Shown: one piece after another, positions 37,396 through 45,629 of the stretch | Layout: the number at the start of each line of letters is the position of its first letter | Position numbering within the stretch: the first letter of the stretch is position 1 | NCBI GenBank assembly: GCA_020249775.1 | Contig: JADCFA010000005.1 | Span: 1 to 64,000, forward strand | Reading direction: 5' to 3' | Length of the DNA: 64,000 nt | From: Roseomonas sp. | Lineage (GTDB): Bacteria; Pseudomonadota; Alphaproteobacteria; Acetobacterales; Acetobacteraceae | The notes under the pieces: generated by a model | What the model saw: the letters and a program-made list of their open reading frames with translations, nothing else | The model's database searches: none | What the model was told of the DNA's origin: nothing | Program-made: the position numbers and the translations under genes

Positions 37396-38649
37396 TCAAG
37401 CAAAACGTTCCGCCGCGAAGGGCGAAAAATCGAAATTGAGTTTTTCGCCCGCGACCAATGCGCCCATCAGCGCGCCGGTGGGCGCTGAGCCCGTCAGGCC
37501 CAAATGCCCATGGCCAAAGGCACAATAAAGCCCCTGCCAGGCCCGCACTGGCCCCATCACCGGCACGCTATCGGGCAGGCAGGGCCGATGACCCATCCAA
37601 ATCTTGCCGCCTTCCGTGCGCGCCTTGGGGAAAACTTTTTTGAGGTCGCCCAACAACAACATGGCACGCGCTTCCGTGGGCGGCGCATCAAGCCCGGCGA
37701 TCTCAACCGAACCCGCCACACGCAGCCCTTCTTCCATTGGGCTGATAAAAACCTTGCGATCAGCGGGCGACAGCACGCGCCCAACGCGCACACCCGCATC
37801 CGGCAGCATCACGTGATAACCGCGCTGGGTTTCCAAAGGCACCTTCAGCCCAAGCGGTGCCAACAAGCGCGCAGACCAGGCACCGGCGGCGAGCACAATC
37901 TGATCGGCGGCGATATCTTCGCCGGCGCAGCGCACGCCAGTCACGCGCCGGCCCTCGGTCAAAATGGCCTGCACCTCAGCGCTGCGAATCTCTCCACCCA
38001 TACGGCGCACGCCATTCGCCACCACGGCCGCGAGCCGCGCCGGATTCACGCAGGAACCGTGATCGGGCAGCAGAAGTCCAATCTGATAATCCTCGGACAC
38101 TTCCGGTTCCAATTCGCGCAAGGCCGGCCCGACCAGTTTTTGCACCTTCAGCCCATGCTTTTGGCGCAGCGTGAGGGAAGCATTGTCCTTCGCCAATTGC
38201 TCTTCATTCCGATAAAGATACATCTGGCCTTCTTCGCGGATCAGGTCACTCGCGCCTTCCGCAGCCAGGATTTCACGATGCCGATCCGGCGCGGAAAACA
38301 GCAAAGCGGAAAGCGCGACGGCAGCGGATTCCACCTTTTCTCGCCGCGCAGAAGCCACAAAGCGCAGCAGCCAGGGCATGGCGCGCAGCCAATAGCGCGC
38401 CGGGATATGCAGCGCGCCGGCCGGGTCTATCAACATTTTCGGCACCTGCGCCAGCACGCCCGGCATGGCGAGTGGTGCCACCGACCCATGGCTGATGGCG
38501 CCCGCATTGCCGGTATAGGCGGCGCCTTCCTTGCCGGCTTCCAGCACCAGCGGCTTCAGCCCACGCCGTGCCAAATGCCAGGCGATGCAAAGGCCAACAA
38601 TGCCTCCCCCGATGATCACCGGGGCGGGATTGGATGATTGCGTTTCCAT
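37396..38649 (-). CDS. D-amino acid dehydrogenase-like FAD oxidoreductase (DadA family)
   Basis: A 417-residue DAO-fold flavoprotein. PVIIGGGIVGLCIAWHLARR forms the FAD site, EAGKEGAAYTGNAGAISHG matches the DadA substrate loop region, and GHGHLGLTGSAPTG is the C-terminal FAD contact. It probably deaminates a D-amino acid, passing electrons to the respiratory chain. The start at 38649 was chosen over 38718 because the flavin motif normally lies 10-15 residues in. It is divergent from the TauD operon, sharing a 95-base promoter region. Confidence 0.88.
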   Translation of the reverse strand: METQSSNPAPVIIGGGIVGLCIAWHLARRGLKPLVLEAGKEGAAYTGNAGAISHGSVAPLAMPGVLAQVPKMLIDPAGALHIPARYWLRAMPWLLRFVASARREKVESAAVALSALLFSAPDRHREILAAEGASDLIREEGQMYLYRNEEQLAKDNASLTLRQKHGLKVQKLVGPALRELEPEVSEDYQIGLLLPDHGSCVNPARLAAVVANGVRRMGGEIRSAEVQAILTEGRRVTGVRCAGEDIAADQIVLAAGAWSARLLAPLGLKVPLETQRGYHVMLPDAGVRVGRVLSPADRKVFISPMEEGLRVAGSVEIAGLDAPPTEARAMLLLGDLKKVFPKARTEGGKIWMGHRPCLPDSVPVMGPVRAWQGLYCAFGHGHLGLTGSAPTGALMGALVAGEKLNFDFSPFAAERFA

Positions 38650-38744
38650 AGCGCCATCCTGACGCAGTCTTAAGCCCCAGGGAAGCGCCCGGTTGACGCC
38701 CCGCGGCCAGGGCATCACCTTTGGCGCTTCTGGAGGAAGCCAGC

Positions 38745-39626
38745 ATGAAAATCACCCCCAATAATGCCGGGCTCGGCGCCCGGGTTGAAGGCATTGACCT
38801 GCGTGAGGCCGCCTCGGCAGAGGATTTCCGCACGCTTTTGCGCGCCCTTGGCGAATATGGCGTGCTTTGCTTCCCGAAGCAGGATCTGGACGCGCCGCAA
38901 GTGGCCGCTTTCGGCAAGCGCTTTGGCGATTTGGAAGTGAATGTCGCCAATCTGTTCCATGCGCCAGGCCATCCGGAGGTGATGATCCTGTCCAATATGA
39001 AGGATGCGGCGGGCAAGCCCTTGGGGCTGAATGATGCCGGCCAGGGCTGGCATACGGATATGTCCTATTCCAAGGAAATCGCGCTGGCCAATATGCTGCA
39101 CGCCAAGCGCGTGCCGCGCCGCGATGGCAGGGTGCTGGGCGCCACGCAATTTCGCAATATGCATGCTGCCTATGCCGATCTGCCCGCCGAGGTAAAGGCG
39201 CGCATTGAAGGCCGCGTTGCCATTCATGATTTCAGTAAATTCTGGGATATGATGCGCCAGAGGCCAGGCAGTATTCGCGGGCCACTCACGCCCGAACAGC
39301 GCGCGAAAAAGCCGCCGGTGGAACAGCCGATTATGCGCACCCATCCGATCACGGGGCGGCCTGTGCTCTACTGCAATTGCGGCTACGCCATGTATGTGAA
39401 GGATATGGACCGCGCGGAGTCTGATGCGCTGCTGGATTATTTGTTCCGCCATCAGGCGCAGGAAAAATACCTCTATACGCATGAATGGTCGGAAGGTGAT
39501 GTGCTGATCTGGGACAATATCGGCACCATGCATAATGCGGTGGCGGATTATTTGCCCGGTGAGGATCGCTACATCCTGCGCGTTCAAGTCATGGCGACCC
39601 TCGATTACGCGGCGCTGGCAGCATGA
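38745..39626 (+). CDS. TauD/TfdA-family alpha-ketoglutarate dioxygenase
   Basis: A 293-residue Fe(II)/2-oxoglutarate dioxygenase. The facial triad is visible as H103-x-D105 (GWHTDMSY) and H263 (TMHNAV), with R279 for the 2-oxoglutarate carboxylate. Substrates in the family range from taurine and 2,4-D to amino and sulphonic acids. A strong GGAGG precedes the start. It is the first gene of a plus-strand operon, with the next gene overlapping by ATGA. That makes it the likely entry enzyme of the pathway. Confidence 0.92.
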   Translation: MKITPNNAGLGARVEGIDLREAASAEDFRTLLRALGEYGVLCFPKQDLDAPQVAAFGKRFGDLEVNVANLFHAPGHPEVMILSNMKDAAGKPLGLNDAGQGWHTDMSYSKEIALANMLHAKRVPRRDGRVLGATQFRNMHAAYADLPAEVKARIEGRVAIHDFSKFWDMMRQRPGSIRGPLTPEQRAKKPPVEQPIMRTHPITGRPVLYCNCGYAMYVKDMDRAESDALLDYLFRHQAQEKYLYTHEWSEGDVLIWDNIGTMHNAVADYLPGEDRYILRVQVMATLDYAALAA

Positions 39627-40531
39627 AGCTGGTAACTTTTCAGGGCGCGCAAGGCCCCACACTTGGTGGTGTGGTTGGTGATAGCTTGGTCGCGCTGCGC
39701 CCTGCGCTATCCGCCGCAATGCACGCCGCTGGCGAGGTTGATCGCGGTGCGGAGACCATCCCGGCCGATATGGTCGCACTACTCGGCGATGAAGCGGCGA
39801 TGACGGCCGCCGGCCGCGCGCTTGCCTTTGCCGCGCGGACGGAGAATGCGGCGCTACGGCAAACGCTGGCGGCTGCGAAAATCTTGGCGCCGCTGAAGCC
39901 CGGAAAGATCCTCGGTATCGGGCGCAATTACAGTGATCACGCCAAGGAAGTGGGCGGCCCCAAGCTTGAAATGCCGCGCATTTTCATGAAGCCCACAAGC
40001 TCGGTCGTTGGCCCAGGGGCGGTGGTGAAGATTCCACGCGATGTGAAAAAGCCTGATTGGGAAGTGGAACTTGGCGTGGTGATCGGCAAGACAGCCCGTG
40101 ATGTGCCAGAAGGCATCGCGCTGGATTATGTCACGGGCTACACCGTGCTGAATGATGTCAGCGCACGGGAATTTCAATTTGATGTCCCGCTGGCCATGAC
40201 ATCCTTCGCCAAGGGCATGGATGGCTTTTGCCCGATCGGCCCCTGGATCGTGACGCCTGAGGAAGTGGGCGAGCCCTGGATGCTGGACGTAAAATGCTGG
40301 CTGAATGGCGAAGAAGTGCAGCATGGCAATACGCGCGATTTGATCTTTTCCGTCTCGGCGCTGATTGCGTTTCTGTCGCGCTATATGACGCTGGAGCCAG
40401 GCGACGTGATTGCCACCGGCACGCCTTCCGGGGTCGGCCATTTCCGCGATCCGCCGCGCTATTTGAAGCCAGGTGATAGGCTGCGCCTGGAAGTGGAACG
40501 CGTTGGCGTACTGGAACATGCGATTGGTTGA
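39623..40531 (+). CDS. Fumarylacetoacetate hydrolase-family protein
   Basis: The 302-residue protein has a variable N-terminal domain and the FAH catalytic domain starting GKILGIGRNYSDHAKE. Metal ligands are expected in KPDWEVELGVVIG (two Glu) and the VLNDVSAREFQ segment (Asp). GTPSGVGHFRDPP closes the active site. Family members hydrolyse or decarboxylate 2,4-diketo or oxopentenedioate compounds. It is translationally coupled to the dioxygenase and likely processes its ring-opened or keto product. Confidence 0.9.
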   Translation: MKLVTFQGAQGPTLGGVVGDSLVALRPALSAAMHAAGEVDRGAETIPADMVALLGDEAAMTAAGRALAFAARTENAALRQTLAAAKILAPLKPGKILGIGRNYSDHAKEVGGPKLEMPRIFMKPTSSVVGPGAVVKIPRDVKKPDWEVELGVVIGKTARDVPEGIALDYVTGYTVLNDVSAREFQFDVPLAMTSFAKGMDGFCPIGPWIVTPEEVGEPWMLDVKCWLNGEEVQHGNTRDLIFSVSALIAFLSRYMTLEPGDVIATGTPSGVGHFRDPPRYLKPGDRLRLEVERVGVLEHAIG

Positions 40532-40549
40532 AATAACAGGGAGGCAAGA

Positions 40550-41536
40550 ATGAGAAGAACATTTCTGACCGCGGCTTTGGCGGCGATGCTGGCTTTGCCT
40601 GCCTGGGCGCAGCCCAAGGCGCCGGGTACGGATTACCCGAACCGCCCAGTGCGCGTTGTGGTCGCACTCGCCCCCGGCGGCAATGCCGATATCAATGCGC
40701 GGCTGATTTCAACCGCGCTGTCGCAGCAATTGGGCCAGCAATTCGTGGTCGAAAATCGTCCCTCGGGCGGTGGTACGGTCGCTTTTGAAACCGTCGCGCA
40801 AACGCCGCCCGATGGCTATACGCTGCTGGTCGGCGCGCTTGGATCGCATGCGCTCAATATCGGGCTTTATGGTGACAGGCTGCGCGTGCATCCGCTGACC
40901 GGGGTAGACCACATCACCATCAGCAGCCATTCCGCCATTGTGCTCGCGGTGCATCCATCACTGGGCGTGAATACCCTCGCCGAATTCCGTGCCTTGCTTG
41001 CCGCCAATCCGAATAGATTCGATTTTGGGTCTTCGGGCAATGGCACCACCGGGCATATTTCCTCTGCGCTCATGCTGCATCTGATGGGTGTTCAGGCGCA
41101 GCATGTGCCTTATCGTGGTTCTGCTGCGTCCTTTGCTGATCTTGCGGTGGGCCGCATTGCGTTTCAGTCGGATACCATCTCCTTCCTTGCTGATCACATC
41201 CGCGCTGGCACGGTGCGCGGGCTAGTGATTGCCACTCAGGAACGTTCTCCTATGGCGCCAGATGTGCCGACTTCCGCCGAAGCGGGCCTACCCGCCTTCC
41301 AGGCCACCACCTGGACGCCATGGTCCGCCACACTCGGCACGCCTTTGCCAATCCGGCAATTCCTGTATGAGCAAATCGCTATCGCACTGCGTAAGCCCGA
41401 TGTGCGGGACAGGTTGATCCAGCTTGGCAATACCATTCCGGATGGCATGACGCCTGAGGCCACGCGCGCCTTTATCGCGAGTGAAATTGACAAATGGGTG
41501 CCAATTGTCCGCGCCACGGGCGCGCGTGTGGATTGA
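40550..41536 (+). CDS. Bug-family tripartite tricarboxylate transporter binding protein
   Basis: A 328-residue exported binding protein: signal MRRTFLTAALAAMLALPAWA, then YPNRPVRVVVALAPGGNAD, VVENRPSGGGTVAFETVA and HVPYRGSAASFADLAVG. It is the third gene of the TauD-FAH operon and is followed at 12 bases by a second Bug gene. The position suggests that the two receptors capture the substrate degraded by the operon. GGGAGGC precedes the ATG. Confidence 0.92.
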   Translation: MRRTFLTAALAAMLALPAWAQPKAPGTDYPNRPVRVVVALAPGGNADINARLISTALSQQLGQQFVVENRPSGGGTVAFETVAQTPPDGYTLLVGALGSHALNIGLYGDRLRVHPLTGVDHITISSHSAIVLAVHPSLGVNTLAEFRALLAANPNRFDFGSSGNGTTGHISSALMLHLMGVQAQHVPYRGSAASFADLAVGRIAFQSDTISFLADHIRAGTVRGLVIATQERSPMAPDVPTSAEAGLPAFQATTWTPWSATLGTPLPIRQFLYEQIAIALRKPDVRDRLIQLGNTIPDGMTPEATRAFIASEIDKWVPIVRATGARVD

Positions 41537-41548
41537 GGAAAGCACGAG

Positions 41549-42517
41549 ATGAAAATCGAAAGACGCGCCCTTTTCGGCGCCCTTGCCGCAAGCGCCTTGC
41601 CGGGCCTTGGACAGGCGCAAGATATCGCCTGGCCCACCAAGCCCGTGCGCGTGGTGGTGCCTTATGCCGCGAGTGGCGGGACAGATATTCTGGTGCGCGC
41701 GATTGGCGAGGCTTTGCGTAACACCCTCCCCCAACCCTTTATCGTCGAAAACCGCGCCGGTGCGGCGGGCGTGATTGGTTCTGAAGTGGTGGCACGGGCG
41801 GAGCCTGATGGGCATACGCTGCTCGTTGTCGTTTCAACGCATGTCATGAACAAATACCATCTGCCCAGCATGCCCTATGACGCGATCCGCGATTTCACGC
41901 CGATTGCGATGCTGACGCGCAACACCATGGTGCTGGTGGCGGGCGCCAATCAGCCATTTGATTCGCTCACCTCCATGCTTGCTTATGCCAAGGCCAATCC
42001 CGGCAAGGTGGGCACCGGTTCAACTGAAGCGCTATCTTCCTTCATCGGACAGGAAATGGCCCGGCGCGCGGGGGTGGAAATGCCCGATATCGCCTATCGC
42101 AGCGGCGGGCCTTTGATGAATGATATCGTCGCTGGACATTTGCCAAGCGGTTGGACCAGCACGGTCAGCGCCATGCCGCATATGCAAACCGGGCGCGTGC
42201 GTGTGCTCGCGGTTTCCACCGGCACGCGTTCGCCCTTTTTCCCGGATGCGCCAACCCCTGCCGAACAGGGTGTGCGTGATTTTGATCTTTCCGGCTGGGT
42301 TGCCATGCTGGGGCCGCCGCGCATGCCGCCCGCCTTGGTGGATCGCATCTACCGCATCGTCAGCGCGGTTTTCGCCGATGAAACCTTCAAGCAAAGGCTC
42401 GTGGCGCTTGGGGTGGAAGCCGATATGCGCCCAGCCTCAGCGCTGCTCGAAGCCATGCAGCGCGATGATCGTATTTGGGCCGCGGCGAGCGCTGCCGGCC
42501 ATATCCGCCCACAATAA
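41549..42517 (+). CDS. Bug-family tripartite tricarboxylate transporter binding protein
   Basis: The 322-residue paralogue of the preceding gene begins MKIERRALFGALAASALPGL (twin-arginine-like), followed by WPTKPVRVVVPYAASGGTDI and VENRAGAAGVIGSEVVAR. Sequence divergence from its neighbour is large, so it is a separate family member and not a fresh copy. With no TctA/TctB in view, it must use membrane components encoded elsewhere or serve as a sensor ligand receptor. Confidence 0.92.
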   Translation: MKIERRALFGALAASALPGLGQAQDIAWPTKPVRVVVPYAASGGTDILVRAIGEALRNTLPQPFIVENRAGAAGVIGSEVVARAEPDGHTLLVVVSTHVMNKYHLPSMPYDAIRDFTPIAMLTRNTMVLVAGANQPFDSLTSMLAYAKANPGKVGTGSTEALSSFIGQEMARRAGVEMPDIAYRSGGPLMNDIVAGHLPSGWTSTVSAMPHMQTGRVRVLAVSTGTRSPFFPDAPTPAEQGVRDFDLSGWVAMLGPPRMPPALVDRIYRIVSAVFADETFKQRLVALGVEADMRPASALLEAMQRDDRIWAAASAAGHIRPQ

Positions 42518-42534
42518 GCAACAAAGGAATTCCC

Positions 42535-43413
42535 ATGGCCAACCCATCGCTTCGCAAGGCGCTCACCGAAAAGCGCTTCATCCTCGCCCCCGGTGTCTTT
42601 GACATGATCTCGGCCAAGATCGCTGATGGCATGGGGTTTGACTGCATTTATGGCACAGGCTTTGGCGCGGTTGCCTCGGCGCTTGGCGTTGCGGATGCCG
42701 GCATTGCCACCTATGCCGATATGGTGACGCGCATGGGCACCATGGCGCGAGGTTGCAAAACGCCTTTGGTCGCAGATGCGGATACGGGTTATGGTGGTTT
42801 GCTGAATGTGCGCCATACCACACTTGGCTATGAGGCGGCCGGCATGACCGGCATTCAGCTTGAAGATCAGGAAATGCCGAAGAAATGCGGCCACACACCC
42901 GGCCGGCGCGTGATCCCAGCCGAGGAAATGGTGCTGAAAATCAAGGTCGCCGCCGAAGCGCGGCGCGATCCGAATTTTCTGATTGTGGCGCGCACGGATT
43001 CCCGCACCACGCTCGGCCTTGAAGAAGCCATTCGCCGCGGGCGCCTGTATGGTGATGCGGGTGCCGATATTGTTTTCATCGAAAGCCCGGAAAGCGAGGA
43101 TGAGATGCGCGCGATCGGCAAGGCGATTTCCAAACCCTTGCTCGCGAATATGGTGGAAGGCGGGCGCACGCCCATTCTGCCAGCCGCGCGCTTGCAGGAA
43201 ATTGGCTATGCCATGGCAATCTATCCCGCCATTGGCTTTCTTGCCGCAGCCGCGGCCTTGGAACGCGCCTATGCGCATTTGAAAAATGCGGGCGACAGTA
43301 TTGCGCTCGGTGAATCCTATGGCTTCAAGAAAATGACCGAACTCATGGGTTTCCCGGATGTTTGGGATTTTGAAAAGAAATGGGCCCAGCCTGAAAAGGA
43401 CACTGCAGCATGA
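42535..43413 (+). CDS. Isocitrate lyase/PEP mutase-family enzyme
   Basis: A 292-residue TIM-barrel enzyme of the isocitrate lyase/phosphoenolpyruvate mutase superfamily. The metal-binding VADADTGYGG (D81, D83) and the active-site KKCGHTPGRRV (116-126) are intact. The KKCGH form is shared by methylisocitrate lyase and 2,3-dimethylmalate lyase-like members; oxaloacetate decarboxylases also belong here. It probably cleaves a C-C bond of a dicarboxylate. It lies in the same operon as the FAH and HAD genes and overlaps the HAD gene by four bases. Confidence 0.9.
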   Translation: MANPSLRKALTEKRFILAPGVFDMISAKIADGMGFDCIYGTGFGAVASALGVADAGIATYADMVTRMGTMARGCKTPLVADADTGYGGLLNVRHTTLGYEAAGMTGIQLEDQEMPKKCGHTPGRRVIPAEEMVLKIKVAAEARRDPNFLIVARTDSRTTLGLEEAIRRGRLYGDAGADIVFIESPESEDEMRAIGKAISKPLLANMVEGGRTPILPAARLQEIGYAMAIYPAIGFLAAAAALERAYAHLKNAGDSIALGESYGFKKMTELMGFPDVWDFEKKWAQPEKDTAA

Positions 43414-44135
43414 GCGCGCTTCCCGAAGTGAAGGCTTTGGTTTTCGATGTTTTCGGAACGGTGGTGGATTGGCGTAATGGCATTGCGCGCGATGCACGAA
43501 CCTTCCTGGCGCGCCATGGCCGCAGTGATATTGACCCGCATCGCTTCGCCGATGCCTGGCGCAAGCGCTACCAACCTGCCATGGAAGAAGTGCGCAGTGG
43601 CCGCCGCCCCTTCACGCGGCTGGATGTGCTGCATCGGGAAAACCTTGATGGCGTCTTGAAGGATTTCGGCGTAAGCACAGCGGGTGTGGGTGCGGAGGAG
43701 CTTGATTGGCTGAACCGCGCCTGGCATCGGCTGGACCCCTGGCCCGATACCATTCCGGGCCTGATCCGCCTGAAGGCAAAGCATTTCATCGCGCCCTTGT
43801 CCAACGGCAATATCCTACTGCTGGCGAATATGGCCAAGCGCGCCGGCATGCCCTGGGATGCGATCCTGGGGGCTGAGGCCGCGCAAGCCTATAAGCCGCA
43901 GCCGGAAGCCTATTTGCGCACTTGCGAAATTCTTGGCCTAAAGCCTGCACAGGTCGCGCTTGTTGCCGCGCATAATGGTGATTTAGCCGCCGCACGCAAA
44001 TGCGGCTTGGCCACTGCCTTCGTGCTCCGCCCCAATGAACATGGGGCGGATCAGGCAACGGATATGAAGGCCGAACAGGATTGGGGAGTGATTGCGACCA
44101 GCTTTGAGGATTTGGCGGATAAGCTTGGTTGTTGA
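43410..44135 (+). CDS. HAD-superfamily type II haloacid dehalogenase-like protein
   Basis: A 241-residue HAD enzyme. The nucleophile Asp is in VFDVFGTVVDW, followed by PLSNGNILLL (second motif Ser/Asn) and AYKPQPEAYL (Lys), ending with AHNGDLAAARKCGL. These are the sequence blocks of (S)-2-haloacid dehalogenases, which hydrolyse 2-halocarboxylates to 2-hydroxy acids. In many genomes such genes act on non-halogenated substrates. As the last gene of the TauD operon it may complete a small-molecule pathway. Confidence 0.87.
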   Translation: MSALPEVKALVFDVFGTVVDWRNGIARDARTFLARHGRSDIDPHRFADAWRKRYQPAMEEVRSGRRPFTRLDVLHRENLDGVLKDFGVSTAGVGAEELDWLNRAWHRLDPWPDTIPGLIRLKAKHFIAPLSNGNILLLANMAKRAGMPWDAILGAEAAQAYKPQPEAYLRTCEILGLKPAQVALVAAHNGDLAAARKCGLATAFVLRPNEHGADQATDMKAEQDWGVIATSFEDLADKLGC

Positions 44136-44336
44136 TCTGCACCATTCATTCTTATCAAGGATGGGCTGAACATGCTCGATGATAGGCGGCCCGCCAGGTC
44201 CCCGCATGAACCGCCGCAGGTTTGTCGGGGGCTGGTTTGCTCGAGGTTAGAGGTCGTGGCTCGGGTGTAACCCAAAGCGGGCAGGGGTGGAAAGCCGGGC
44301 CTTGTCAGATGGGGCGTGACGGGTTAGCCTTGCCTC
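44136..44336. other. Non-coding gap between the TauD operon and the GST gene
   Basis: About 200 bases with no supported ORF. It contains short G-rich runs and CGGGTGTAACCC, a weak inverted repeat, but no convincing terminator, tRNA or repeat. It must hold the promoter for the downstream GST gene. Confidence 0.4.
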
Positions 44337-44951
44337 GTGCAGCTTTTTCATTCCTCTGGCTCCCCCTATGCCCGCATTGCCCGCATGGCGGTGCTCGAAC
44401 TTGGCCTTGCAGACCGCATTGCCTTTGTGGAAACCACGCTGCGCGATCCGGCTTCCAGCCTATTGCCGCATAACCCGGTCGGGCGCGTGCCATCCCTGGT
44501 ATTGGCGGATGGCACCACGGTCACGGAAACCACGCCCATTCTGATGGTGCTGGATTCTCTGATGGCGCCCGATAAGCGTTTGCTGGGTGATGGCGCGGAT
44601 GGCTGGAAGCGGCTTGCCGCCTTTGGCCGTGTGCTTGGCATGCTGGATGGTATCGCGGTTTGGAACCGGGAATTGCGCCGGCCGGTGCATGAAAGATCAC
44701 CGGGCGTGATTGCCTTGGAAGAAACCCGCGCCGCGCGCATCGCCGCCGCGCTGCAGGATGATGTCGCGCGTGGTATTTATGCCGCGCCTGATGCCGGCTT
44801 CCTCGCGCTGCTAGCGGTGCTCGGTTATTGCGAAAGGCGCCACCGCGTTTGGCAGTGGCGTGAAGGTCTGCCGGGCCTTGCCACCTGGTTTGACCGCGCA
44901 TCGGATCGGCCTTCCTTCGCCGCCACCATGCCGCCCGTGAGTGGCATCTGA
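44337..44951 (+). CDS. Glutathione S-transferase-like protein
   Basis: A 204-residue protein with a thioredoxin-like N-terminal half (MQLFHSSGSPYARIARMAVL, then NPVGRVPSLVLADGTTVTET with the cis-proline and glutathione-contacting E-T) and an all-helical C-terminal half. The start is GTG at 44337. The reaction partner is unknown. A 73-residue gene begins two bases after its stop and is probably cotranscribed. Confidence 0.88.
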   Translation: MQLFHSSGSPYARIARMAVLELGLADRIAFVETTLRDPASSLLPHNPVGRVPSLVLADGTTVTETTPILMVLDSLMAPDKRLLGDGADGWKRLAAFGRVLGMLDGIAVWNRELRRPVHERSPGVIALEETRAARIAAALQDDVARGIYAAPDAGFLALLAVLGYCERRHRVWQWREGLPGLATWFDRASDRPSFAATMPPVSGI

Positions 44952-44952
44952 C

Positions 44953-45174
44953 ATGTTGCCCCCTGCGCCGCGCCATAATGGCGGCCCCCCGCTCGATGAG
45001 GAAGAAGACGTCAATGCATCCTGGCGCGCCTGGAATTGGCGCCGCGCACATAAGCGCGCCTGGAGGACCCCGCCGCGTGAGATTGCGTTAAGGCGGCTGG
45101 CGCGCGCCGAGGAGCTCGGCATGACTTATAAAGAATATACGCTCGAGATCCTGGAGCGCGGCAAGTATCTGTAG
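44953..45174 (+). CDS. Small conserved-looking hypothetical protein (73 aa)
   Basis: The 73-residue product starts MLPPAPRHNGGPPLDEEED and continues through an arginine- and tryptophan-rich stretch (SWRAWNWRRAHKRAWRTPPR) into a helix ending YTLEILERGKYL. The acidic N-terminus followed by a basic helix suggests a nucleic-acid or protein partner, but no family is recognised with certainty. It starts two bases after the GST gene stop, which argues that it is translated. Confidence 0.6.
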   Translation: MLPPAPRHNGGPPLDEEEDVNASWRAWNWRRAHKRAWRTPPREIALRRLARAEELGMTYKEYTLEILERGKYL

Positions 45175-45191
45175 TGTCGCGTCAATTCCAC

Positions 45192-45575
45192 TCACGGTGA
45201 GGAATTGTGTAGCCTAGCCTTACCCATCTTGAACCATGCCTTGGAAATCTTCCCGCCTTTGATCTCATAGATTGCAATCACGTCAACCTCACCAGGACCT
45301 TCCGGGAAGCTTCGCGTCACAACCTCCTGATCAATGACAAGGTTGTCGAGTGCTAACCGTGTAATCAACCGCCCGTGCAAGTTCGGTTCACGAAAGCGTA
45401 TAAGGTGCCGCTCCCGGATCTCTGCAGTTCCCTTAGCCAGAAGCTGGTCCGGGAAGCCATAATAGCAGCAATCCTCAGCCCACCACCGCATAAAGGCATC
45501 AATGTCGCGCGCGTTATAGGCTTCAAGTTGCTGCTGTACGCAGTACTCTGGGGGGGTTGATTGGTCGTCCTGCAC
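45192..45575 (-). CDS. NTF2-like/SnoaL-fold protein
   Basis: The start is a GTG at 45575, eight bases after AAAGGAGAG, which is the strongest ribosome site in this region. Longer readings to 45602 ignore it. The 127-residue protein matches the nuclear-transport-factor-2 fold: QLEAYNARDIDAFMRWWAEDC at the start, then a strand pattern ending IAIYEIKGGKISKAWFKMG. Such proteins are small-molecule isomerases, hydratases or binding pockets. The codon use is less GC-biased than its neighbours, so it may have been acquired. Confidence 0.7.
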   Translation of the reverse strand: MQDDQSTPPEYCVQQQLEAYNARDIDAFMRWWAEDCCYYGFPDQLLAKGTAEIRERHLIRFREPNLHGRLITRLALDNLVIDQEVVTRSFPEGPGEVDVIAIYEIKGGKISKAWFKMGKARLHNSSP

Positions 45576-45629
45576 GCTACTCTCCTTTCGCCATATGACC
45601 ATAAGGCGCCTACGACAAGAAAGCGTCGA

